From Antitrichia curtipendula (lineage: Eukaryota > Streptophyta > Bryopsida > Hypnales > Leucodontaceae): a stretch of 64,000 nucleotides of DNA. Where the stretch lies: positions 22,258,001-22,322,000 of the forward strand of contig OX579635.1 in NCBI GenBank assembly GCA_951230915.1. Reading direction: 5' to 3'. Position 1 is the first letter of the stretch, and each line of letters begins with the position of its first letter. The notes beneath the pieces are model-generated. The model was not told where the DNA came from. It made no database searches and worked only from the letters and a program-made list of their open reading frames with translations. Shown piece after piece: positions 51,495 to 62,521 of the stretch. A program made the position numbers and the translations under genes.

Positions 51495-54086
51495 GCTTCA
51501 ATACCCCTTTCAGCTCACTACAATGATGGACTGCTCAAAAATTAAGAGGTTGAAATTAAGAAGTTGAAATCCTTTTCCATCAGTTGGAAAAGGATCCTTC
51601 GTACTGATTCGTATGTGCAGTCTCAGGGTAAATACTACGTGTGCATCTTATTAAGGTTTAGGACAATCATAACATTTAAAAGTTCTTATGAGGGTACCCA
51701 TCATTCTGTTCATAATAAACTGGATTTGGTTTGGTTTCAATCAGTATGTCTGATAATGATTTGCAACATGTTACTTCCTTCTTGCTCACCTGTATGAATC
51801 CAGGAGCCTACTGTTACGGAGCTATTGAATTGTGACAAACGTCAGAGGTATCCTTTTTTATCTCAAAATTCTTGGATTCGAGATGTACGAGGATGCTCGA
51901 CAAAGATGACTAGGGGGTCGAAGCATCTACGGTTTCCTGATTCTTCCTTGAATTTGGAGATGGGTCCAAGTTGAGATCCTTTCTTACTTCTCATCAGATT
52001 CTAAGTAAGTTCCCTACAAACATATTCCTTCATTATGAATTGCAGACTTGTGCTATGCATATGATCCAGTAGCTGACTGATTAATTAGAAAAGCAAATAC
52101 ATGTATATATGAAGACTAGTGGGGTTTCTCCCAATCTGCAAACTGAGTCTCATTTGGATACTTTTAGGTATAAATATCTTCACATGAGGGTACCCAACCT
52201 AGTTTGACCTCTCCAATCTCAATAACCCATCTTAGTGGGAGTTATTCCATACGTCTCAAGGTAAAGATATCCCCTTCATTGTGTGGGAATGTGTCCATGG
52301 AATGTAATGGACCAGCTAACATGGAACCCATCAAGTTTTCAACATGAAAAAACCATCAAGTTTTAGGGTTGTTGGTAAAATGGGACTGGCAAGGGCTCAA
52401 AGAACATGCTAACATTGTTTGAAGTTGACATTGACGTCAATAATCTCAGCAACCGAAGCAATTCTTTCTCCCGTTGTGGCAAGCCGGTCACTATGGTGAG
52501 CCATAGCCATAGCCAGGCGCTCGGATGTGTTGGTCATCATCTCACAAGAGTTGGTAAGGCGGTCTCTTCCTGTTGTGCCATTGTGGTCATCATGTGATGG
52601 GCCATTTTCCCACTTTGGTGAGCCATTGCTAAAGATCCCAACACCACAGCTCCTGCTATTACTACACATCCCCAAAATGCACCTGCAGGCTCTGGAACGG
52701 GCATCACTCATCAATCTCACAATGATGATAGTCTTGACAATCCTGCAAACCACAATTCTTTTCATTATCATACTTCTGTAGAAATATGATTTTCACTCTA
52801 GGGTAAGGGTAGGCAACATAATTTGGGGGGTAGTGAAAGGGGCAAGGACAAGATGCTTCAAGGGAATAAGGGCTGGTGAAGCCCACCAATCAATGGTGGA
52901 ATGGGAGTCTGATTTTTTGTGATTGAAGTCCCCATTCCATGGTTGATGCACTGTTCACCAGCCCCAACTCCACATGAAAGCCGGCACTGAGCGGTCCCAT
53001 GATGCACTAGGTCCCATTCGCTTATCCCATGGAAAGAATTAAAACACAGAAATTCTGTATGCAGTGAGGTTCACATTTGCAGGACCACCTAATGTCCATT
53101 TTGTTCAGTTAATCCTAGTCCTTAGAACCTTTGTGTACAAGCATGTCACAATTTTATGGACCCCAGAATTACACCAATTTAACAAAATTGGCAATAACTG
53201 AGCACTCCATCCACAATTTCACTCTTACTGTAGGGATTGAAGCTATCATTTTTATCATGGATCATGCTGTGATTTAGAGAAATTGAAAATCTGTTGTACC
53301 TTGAATCTGACTAAGGTAAACCTGCCTTATGACAAGCAAAATAACTGATTTGTCATGTTGTCATTACCAAAAAAAATTCTGATTTTTTTTCATACAAAGA
53401 CAAATCTGAGAAATGAAGGAAGCAACTAGAATTTTATTTTTTTGACAAAGTATGAATTTTTAATGAATTTTTGAAATGTGCTGTCTAGTTGGCCCAAATG
53501 AGTCTATAGACTACCCCAAATCAGCAAAAAAGTGTTTCTATGATGGTCATCTTGTCACCTAAATCAGTCACAACATTTTCTAACATGGCTATAAGATTTC
53601 CTATCATGGACATGACATTGAAGGAATAAAAAAATAACTTTTTACTACCAGTTTACACTAGAAAGGTGTAAGTGTCCTATGACAATCACTAATAACTCCA
53701 TGACCTTCTCCCAAAGCTTTAATTATGACCACAAACCAATCTAATGTAGTCCTAATTTCAATTATTAGGAAAAGTCTATCATAAGTTAATATTAAACTGT
53801 AATGGACAATTTCCTAGGTGCTTGTCATGGGAAATTTGCTTGTCATAGGCAGGTTTACCTTATAACACAATGGACAGGTCTCCACACAATTGTAACAGAG
53901 ATGTCACAGTCCATGAAGAGAGCAAGCAAAACGCCTTTGATCCAAATTTTTTTCTTTTCAAATGAGCCTTGCAATGGATGGAGATGCAACAAACCTTGAA
54001 ATGACAGCTTCCCCTCTTGAGGTTGGCAAATGAAATTGTCCAGAAGAATCATGAGCAGTTTCAGTTGTTGATCACATTCTCAGGTA

Positions 54087-54342
54087 AGGTGGGTACATCC
54101 AAAACCGCCACTTTTTGCTACTGAGCCTAGTTACTACTATTAGATTGGTCAAATTTTCATATATAATTGTTGGCAAGTGAAAGGAGGTTCCAACGCACCA
54201 GAGAACGTGACATTTGGATACCGTATGCAAAAGTTTGTTTCTGAAAGCGCTCCATCCAAATAGGTACACAACTGATTTTGGAAATGTACACAACCTGTAG
54301 ATGGCGCTTTAAGGTCAGGTGCCATTTTTGGGGTGCCTACCT
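54087..54342 (+). mobile_element. TA-flanked MITE, AGGT-end family
   Basis: 256 bp, flanked by TA at 54085-54086 and 54343-54344. Left end AGGTGGGTACATCCAAAACC; right end read inward AGGTAGGCACCCCAAAAATG. The interior aligns with 40727-41003 (inverted) and 17108-17421 ('TTGGCAAGTGAAAGGAGG', 'TTTGGATACCGTATGCAAAA'). Confidence 0.85.
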
Positions 54343-56029
54343 TAACACCACAGCAGCAGCATGCTTGTGGAATTCTGGCACATTTTATAAATCAGAGTAT
54401 TTTTGGATCTTATTACACAATGATCCATTTCAACAGCTGTGGCTGCACTGCACGTAACATCCCTCTGTCAGCTAGATCGTTTGCACAGGAACAAACTTGG
54501 ATTTTTAAAGAGATGTGTTTGTGACCAAGTGATGCTTGAGAGAGTTAAAATAGGAATGAAGAAATTGGTCATGCTTTTGAGGGTGAAGGCTCTATGAGCT
54601 ATAGAATGTTGGGACATAATTATCTTCATCTCTGTAGACATTCCCAGAAAATATCTCAAATTAATTTGCAGATACAGCAGTGAACAAGCTATACAGGAAC
54701 AAGTTCACAAGAAACAACACGATAATAAGGTAAACTAGCCCATTACGGTCAGATGACCCATAGTGGACATCTAATGACCTCATGATGGTTTTTCAGACCA
54801 CAATCAATATCTAACGTGACACCTATGGAGTGATTAGTGACCTCAATAGGAACACCCAATCTTTTCAGTGTAAGTCATTGTAGGAAGTGATTTTTCATGG
54901 CATTCCACATTAGAAATTATGGTGACCACTTTAGGTGCTTAAGATGAGCATATTGGATACACTTTTTGTTGGTTATGGGGCATAGTTTTAAGGTGCTTTA
55001 GCATTGGAAATAGGTCTTGGGTCTATAATAGCTTTAACAAGCATAATTAAGACTAAACTTCACAACTTTAGGAAAGCATGGAGTGCTTCTACCACTCAAT
55101 GGGAAGGGTGGGGAATTAGAGATGTACCCTGAGATAAGGTAAAACTAATCTTAAAACACATGGGAACGCTTGCCATGGGGGAAATGTATGGGAACTACAG
55201 GTGAACAATTGTCTCTCTCCACAGAATGAGCAGCATTGATGAGCTTGGTGACTCTAGCATGCTCGTAATTCGCAGAGGGACAAACTGGACTTATGTGACC
55301 TGATCGATTTGGATGCTTGGAGCAAGGAATGCTGGTCATCGCGTTTGGATGCGGAGGATGAGCTAGTGGTAGCTACCGGAAAGAGGGAAATCAATCAAGG
55401 TTGCAATGTAGGTTTCAGTGGTACATGAGCTGGGTCTTGACTTGCAAGGAGAATCAAATCTGGGGAGATTTTGTGCTGTAGTCAAAGGAGGTATTAACAA
55501 GCGGCAAAATGCTTGGAAATTTGGATGGTTACCATTCCAGTGTACTAAGGTAGGTGTTGGTTGCTCGTGAAATTATATTGGGCGACCGACACGGCAGTGT
55601 TGTAGAGATTGAAAATTGGGTTCTTTGAATGGAGAGTGTCATTTGGTGAAGGTCTGCTGGCTGTCGAAGAAAATGAATGTCTTGTGCTATGGTGCAATCG
55701 ATCAGGAATTTGCTTGTATGCTTCAAATGTAGTCAAAGTCATTTCTATCTACAGTTATGAAATTGTTGCGTTAGTTTGAAATATGGCACGTTGTTTAGAT
55801 TTTATTGTTCCATCTTGAAGTGGTGAATTTGAAGGTGGCGCGCTAACAGCTTGAGGATTCAAACTATTGCATCTAATTGTGATGAGAATTGGAGTGGGAC
55901 CAACCTCTGTAGTAAATGCAAGGGTGCAATATAGTGGTGCCTGGGTCTGACCACATTCAAATGCAATGCACAGCTAAACTTCTCATTCCAAGCTTACTAA
56001 ATAGCATGAAGGCATTAGAAGAAATCTGA

Positions 56030-56300
56030 ACCCTGCGGAGGGCCGCTAACTTTTCATTTTCAGCTCCCCCCCAATGCAAATACAGAAAAATATATATATA
56101 TATTAAAAAAAAAATGCAATCTGATGTGGCATTGATGTAGCACTACTAGTGCCACATCAGCTGCTAACAAAAATAAATAAATAAATTCAATATCTTCTAT
56201 AATTGCATTGCTGCCATTGAAAACTCATGGCCCTCTTGAAGCCTGAAATTTTTTCTGTAACTACACCTAAATTTGTTGAAAAAAGCAATTGAACATTGTT
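56030..56300 (+). repeat. Dispersed repeat F, copy 2, with hairpin
   Basis: Second copy of the repeat at 39290-39720. It contains a short hairpin: CTGATGTGGCA at 56121-56131 pairs exactly with TGCCACATCAG at 56150-56160. An AT microsatellite precedes it at about 56090. Confidence 0.5.
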
Positions 56301-57226
56301 CCTATTGTTGAATTGCCTATTTTCTAGTTGACTCTTGTTGGAAGTCAAAAGAATGTTCTAAATTCACTTATACATTTATTAGACACCAAATTTTCAAAAT
56401 TTTAGAAATAACATTTCTAAAACCAACCCTAGACTCTCATGAATAGAGGGGACACATTTTTTGCAAGAATCTCTAGGAGTTGGCTTTAGAAAAGAATCAC
56501 AATTAGATGCAATTACCTTCATAACATTTAATAGCAAGCATCATCACTATCTTTGCTCTATAATGTTTTGTGTGGAATATTCTACACACAAGAGTACTTC
56601 ATCAATAGCTAAGTGAATAAGTGGAGGCTCTAATTTGATGAGCAGGGTGCATGAAGGAAAGGCAATGGGCATGAAGGCATAATAGAGAAAGCTATTGAAC
56701 TGGGATCCTCTGCCAAATGCAAATCTAGAAGAACTGATAGGTAGTACAAAACAGCTATTAACGTTACATACAGGCCACACTGTTCCATCTAATCTTGTGA
56801 AAAAATCCTGATCACCGCTTCTGAAACTGGCAAAATTATATATTCTACAATAGAATTCTTAGAAGTTTGGGGGTACCTCAGTTTTGAGTGCACTGTGCGC
56901 ATGTGTAAAGCAATGCTCCTACTGACTATCATCCAGAGCAGCTACGTCCCGAGCCTAGCAGGATTACCTTACTGCATTACCAACACCACAGGGACTAGCT
57001 GCAATAGAATGCTCTATTCTAACATGCTGATTGCACCTTAAAGCAGATCCCCACAGTTCTTCATGAGGATGCTGCCTTCAGCAGTACACCTAGAGTTCTC
57101 TGCAGCACCACCTCAGTGAGGTAGGTGACTAGTTCACGTCATGAGTTTCTTCGAAATCCCAAAAGACAACTCGTTGGTGAGGTGTCACCTTGCTATTACA
57201 TCATACAATGAAGGCCGCCAATTCTA

Positions 57227-60200
57227 TTACCCCTGGACCGTGTAATCTACAGTAATTTGACGGCCATTCAAGAGGGTCCTGCAGAGAAAAACCTGATATG
57301 TCAGAGTAATGACAAGAACATAACACTATCTTCCTACAATTCCATCAGAGGCCCGCCCTAAGTTGTACAGACACAGCAAAAAAATACAGAATCCAGCTCT
57401 TAAAGTAATATTATTGACCTGTGAAGACTCCGTTTTGCTGAAACAGCTTCTGCGACGCTGGAGAAGGTTATGTGGAAAGCATTTCCTTTATCATTCTTCT
57501 TAAATTCCTGCACAATCATACCACGGAGCTCAAGCTCAAGAATCAGAACTGCAGTCCGATAAATCACGACCTTCTGATATGCTTTGAAAACGAAAAAACG
57601 TCATAAGCAGATCGTCTATCTCAGTCTGAAGCGAGGGTTTTACAGACTTCAAGATCACATAAGTACACCATCACAACCAAAACATTATACCCCAGGATCA
57701 TACCAGTATCTTTCCTTGTTTCTCGAATGCTTCCACCACCGCTGCCATTGACGTGTTCTCCGGGAAACCGCTCACAGATAACACTCTACAAAACACACCT
57801 ATGTCAATAACACATAGTTCACAAACAATAAAATCCCTTCCATTCTAGACAACGAAGCTAATTGCCTCTCTGGTGAATGTAATTGGGTTGCTTGGTTTAT
57901 ATTCTCTCGGGTCACAACCTTCTTATATTCCTGTATCTGTCCTCACTATCAGGAAATACATGCATTGTTAGTACACCTAGCCTGCGCCTGGTAAACAACA
58001 AAGACCTCAGATCTATAAGAAGGAGAACTTTTGTGTTGCCTCGGTAAATGCACAAGTGAATAATACCTGCTCTTTGTGACTGGTCCACCAAGCTGGATAA
58101 GATGGTTCCCCGCAGTCTCCATGCCATTTCCTACACTTGAAACAGTTACAGTCTTTGAGCTATGCCTCCGATCCAACCCGTTTTCTCGGCTTCGTTTATT
58201 TCCGAACTGACCCCCAGACGAATTTTTGGACCATAGAGCAGAGTCGTTCCTAGAATAGAGAGCCGGAGTTCCATTGTGATGGACACTACCTCGATTGTCT
58301 CCGTTTGTCCTCCACGTACCATCAACCTGAGATCGAATGTCTGAATTCTTCATACTAGCATTTTCCCTGTTGGCAGCGGTATGGTGAGGAATCACGATGG
58401 GCAATGATCCCTGTCTCTTGGGAGTTCCTAAAGCCACCACACCACCAGGACTAACATTGACAGGTACTGCATGGCCAATGACTCCAAGTGGTGAAGGAAA
58501 TCCAGTGGGGATACTCCCTACTGGTGGCTCAGCCCAGAGAGGACTCATCACCTGACCTCGACCCTGGCCATGAGCCCTTCCTCGAGCAGCTGGCATGCTT
58601 GAAACCTCATGATAAATAGCAGACGAGGGTGCCCACGCACTCGGTTGTCTTCCAGATACTGTTCGATCTCGATTACTGACCTGATTTAACAGACCGCCCC
58701 CACTGATCCGACCTGCAGCGAAATCTGTACTTGGTGGAGCTCGGTTCCCAAAACCTTCCAAGGGCCGGGGATAATTAACCTGTGGCCTTAAGTCAGGTTT
58801 CTGAACTTGCAAATGCATCATCCCATGTGAACCTTGTAATTGGCCTCCTATAAGCTCAAGACCCATCATAGGCCGCATAGTAGAACCACTCATAGAAGCC
58901 CGAATTGTCCCAAAATTAGCCATATGGACCTGGGCTTGAGCGTGAGCATGGGCATGTGCCTGCTGTACTTGAGCGTGAGCTTGAGCTTGAGCTTGAGCTC
59001 GGGCTTGAACTTGTGCCTGGCCCTGGGCCTGGGCATGTGCTTGGACCTGTTGAACTTGCTCTTGGGTCATTTGCATAAGTTGTTGCTGTCGCAACATATG
59101 TTCTTGGACTACCATAGTATCTCGCATATGATTTTGCATCTGTCACACCACATTCCATTTTCTCAAAATACGAACACTCGGAATATATTGACTGTGATGA
59201 TTCTAAATATTGAAGTGCCATGCAGATCAAAAGAAAAAAAACATTCAATAACTCACAAGTTCACAGGCTCCTGATATAGGACATCTAAAAATGCAGAGAA
59301 AAATCCACATCCACATTTGTAATTAAAACAAAATCAATATTTGCAGACATATGGACAAAACACGTCAAAATATGACGATTTCCTGTTAAGAAACATCATC
59401 AATCCTTGTATGGCCTAAGGAAATTATAAACAAGAGACTGTGACCAAGTTTCTACAAAGAAGGCTTCTTACATTAACCTCATTCTGATTCAACCTTCCAG
59501 ATGCCACCATGCCTCCAACGGATCGTGGAATTCCTCGGCCAAAACAGCGCAATGACATATGCCCCCCATACTCCATTGACACTGCAGGTTTTCCAGGACC
59601 CATAATTCCTGGTCCAGAATTCCCTCTCTGAAAAGACGCCGCGTTGGCACCTTTAGAACCTGCAAACAACCAAATACAAGAATATGAACATCTTGCACGT
59701 TCAGAGAGAATTTAGGCTAAAGACAATAACCAATGAAGCAGCAAGTTGTCATACAAAGTTTTCATATCAGCTTAAACTAAGAGGAGAATTTGAACTATAG
59801 CATAGATGTGCAATTCTTGTATGGAAGAAACAGAATATCAAGAAGTCAGAGATCCATGTGCTTGTCGGATCACTGAACTTATTTATCGGTGACTAGAGAG
59901 CGGCAGTTGTAATTGAGCACCCTGCGAATTTCGAAGTTGACTGCAGAATATTTACTCAATAGATGAAATTTTAAAGATCAGAATACGCGATGTTTACCTC
60001 TAGAATAATTACTCCGCTGACTTCCATGCATCTTGTCACTGAACAGAAGGCAGGAAAGATATCAGTTGAAAATGACGAGCATATAATCCACATAAATCGT
60101 TCAGCACACACACCACATTGCACATGCACGTCATGAACTAAATACATTCAAGATCTACAAACAATGAAAAATGAAAGAAAAGAACGCTACTCCGAGCAGA

Positions 60201-62509
60201 AAGGATCTGCGAAGAGTACACTGAGGCTTAAAAGAGTGAAAACTTGCTACTTCTGTCAGGTTACAATTAAAAACCAGGAAGAACAAAATTGTAATCTTGT
60301 TCTCGAACCACTCTGATTCAAAAGTACTCCATAAATTATACCTTGAACGTCCTCGAAATTGCCTGCTGTGCGCAAGAGCAGTCTCCTCTGCATCTCTTCT
60401 TCCCCTGTTATCCAAATGCCTCTCCGCAGCATATCGATCTTTCCTACGTTTCCGCTCACGCCGATCGTTCTCACCTTCGTCATCATCTCCACCATTGGCC
60501 ACTGCTTCAGGGTCAGAACCCTCGGGCTGTCCCCCGCATTTCCAACTTCCACATATGAGTGCTTAAATTGATCTTTACTATCTATCCCTCTTGACCAAGG
60601 CTGAGACTTCCTGCAAACATCACGTTTACAAAACCCAGCACCTCTTGCCCGAAAAATGAGGGACTATTTAGACCAAAAACCTATTAAGCATGTGAAACAT
60701 GTTACTCGACGACAAGAGATAGTTCTAAAGACAGGCTAGAAGAGCCACCCCTAGGGGAAAAAAGAATTGGCTCCACAGACGTATTTTTTAATATGGTTTA
60801 GGGTTCACTTCCCACTTACTAAAACCGCAGGTGACAAAATAAAAAATGCCACAAATTGCCTCCATGTGCTTCGGTCCAGACTCTTACCCTCCAGAACCAA
60901 TTCAAATTTAAAAAGAGACAACCCTAAGCCCTTAAAAAATTGACACACACAACAGGGAACACTTTGGAAGTTCACCAACTTTGGGCTCTCTGAATATATC
61001 GGATCCCCGCCAACGCTTTTGAACATGTCTTCAGCCTCTGAAAGGAGTTTGATCAAACCCAGCCATCTCCTTCGCAGATTCCCAATAACTACTGTGGCTT
61101 TGCTGCCGAATTGGTCTCATTCCCGAATGATGGTAGATACGCAGAACTTAATCCCATGCGGCAACTGACAGCTGACTCAAAGTAATAGTTGCTGGATATA
61201 TCCCGCTAGACAACACGCACGGAACCAGTTTCAGGCATGAATCGGAATGAACCACCGCTCGCCCCTTACCTCAGAGACAACTCACCCAAACTACTCGCCC
61301 GAGGCCCACGGGACATCTATAGAAGATTGAATGGACAATACGATTTTCAACTTCAAACGCCGTCCCAGGATACAAACGTCCTCCAGGATACAAACGTCGA
61401 TACAGCAATATGAAGAATGGGATCTTCAAAATTAACGAAGGCCTTCTAATGGAGAGACGATAAGAGGAGATTAAACCATTCGACAGAGCCAAGTCATGGC
61501 GCAAGGAAAACTACAACTTCCGAAGTTCGTAATCCTCACAAGAACAGCGCTCAAAGCAATGATTGAACAGAGGACTGCTAATTTAGTCTGGAAATGGTCT
61601 AAAGATGTGAAAGTTCTAGAGAGACACCGTAGAGAGGACACACAGCTTTTCGCGACACTCCACTCGAGAGAACACTACGACATGAGCACATATGATTCGG
61701 AGAAGTAAATGAGAAAGTTGTGAAATGCCCCCTTCACGGCAAAACACAAATCGCCAGGGACTAAAACCACATGGTGTCATATTTCCGCCCTTCTTCCGTC
61801 ACTCCAAAATAGCAAGAAATCGCGCTGATCTTTGCATTGCTCATGCTGTGAACTAAAATAACGATTCTAAAAACTGAGAGAAAAAAACTTCAAGAGAATT
61901 TCGACTGAATCAGCAATTTGTGCGTCAACGAAAGTTTGTGAGACAGTGTATCGAAAAGAAAGATGACTGGAGTAGGAAAAAAAATGAGACAGCCGAGAGA
62001 AGCTACGTCCAGTAACCGCTATCATCCAATGCGAGAGGAGTGTAAAAAACGGCGAGATGAGTAGAAACCCAAGAGGGTGAGAAACCCTAGCCAAGAGAAA
62101 ACGAAGACAAAGCGGGACTGGGAGGGAGAGGGGGGTATGGGAGCGTGGAGACACGGAGGAGAGAGAAGATGATCACCATGGCAGCGTCGTCAAGCTCGCC
62201 ATCCTCGAGGTCAGGCTTAGGACGCAACGATTTATGCTTAGGGGGATCATCTACGACGACGAAGAAAACGGGGACGACAGGAGGTTGTTTTACATCAACC
62301 ACTCCATCCGCTTTCGCTTCAGCGTTGAAATGCGCAACACTATCTTTGGACGGTTTGGAGGGAAGAGGAGGAGGGGGGGCTTGGGCTTCGTCGTCTGCCG
62401 CAGAGGCTTCCTCGTCGCCGGATTCGAAACCATAGTCGGAGCCCTCAAAGTCCACAAGCTCCTCGTCCTTGACATCATAGTCGCCATCTACCGCGGGGCC
62501 AGTATCCAT
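57227..62509 (-). CDS. Acidic, Q/A-rich protein with C-terminal RRM
   Basis: Family not recognised. Proposed exons in transcript order: 62177-62509, 60342-60600, 59998-60038, 59472-59659, 58006-59139, 57854-57936, 57704-57785, 57419-57573, 57227-57278, about 775 residues. The protein has an acidic N-terminus (MDTGPAVDGDYDVKDEELVD), an Arg/Lys/Asp region (RRERKRRKDRYAAERH), a Gln/Ala/His-rich stretch, a Gly/Pro-rich middle and a C-terminal RRM-like fold: VLSVSGFPENTS, MAAVVEAFEKQGKI, KVVIYRT, GNAFHITF, LLNGRQITVDY. This points to an RNA-binding nuclear factor. Two problems: the second exon needs one extra base at the C run 60531-60535 to stay in frame, and the intron after the Q/A-rich exon has a better-looking donor (58066) that breaks the frame. 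The first intron and the first donor are the least certain parts. A CYP59 fragment is fused in frame upstream. Confidence 0.72.
58921..59050 (-). repeat. Gln-Ala/His-Ala coding microsatellite
   Basis: A run of degenerate 6-bp units (GCTCAA, GCCCAG, GCTCAC) coding alternating Gln-Ala and His-Ala dipeptides in the long exon of the RRM gene. The six-base period keeps all frames open and explains the open frames in other frames and on the opposite strand. Confidence 0.85.
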
Positions 62510-62521
62510 GGTCTCATCCGC

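Larger units (their letters stand above)
51495..57226. other. Gene-poor region between GCS1 and the RRM gene
   Basis: No exon chain was recognised. Both strands are open at 52.41-52.78 kb (120 codons on the minus strand, 84 on the plus). The minus frame (ending ...SERLAMAMAHHSDRLATTGE RIASVAEI) has a weak heptad-like pattern and could be a transposon remnant, but no domain is seen. One MITE lies at 54.1 kb and a hairpin at 56.12 kb. 57.0-57.2 kb is probably 3' untranslated sequence of the RRM gene. Confidence 0.45.

Noticed and set aside
52409..52781. Overlapping open frames on both strands (120 and 84 codons)
   Set aside because: No recognisable domain and no neighbouring exons; kept only as a note in the intergenic entry.
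58921..59050. Regularly spaced short repeats that could be mistaken for a CRISPR-like array
   Set aside because: The period is 6 bp with no spacers, it is coding, and the context is a plant nuclear gene.
58840..59274. Plus-strand 144-codon frame (LSLSLSLGLNLCLALG type)
   Set aside because: Mirror image of the Gln-Ala/His-Ala coding microsatellite on the minus strand; low complexity, no domain.
60805..61200. Minus-strand stretch reading LIKLLSEAEDMFKSVGGDPIYSESPK (in one frame) or RQQSHSSYWESAKEMAGFDQ (in another)
   Set aside because: Protein-like in two frames and near a good acceptor, but no phase links it to the flanking exons of the RRM gene without breaking the frame; possibly an alternative exon.
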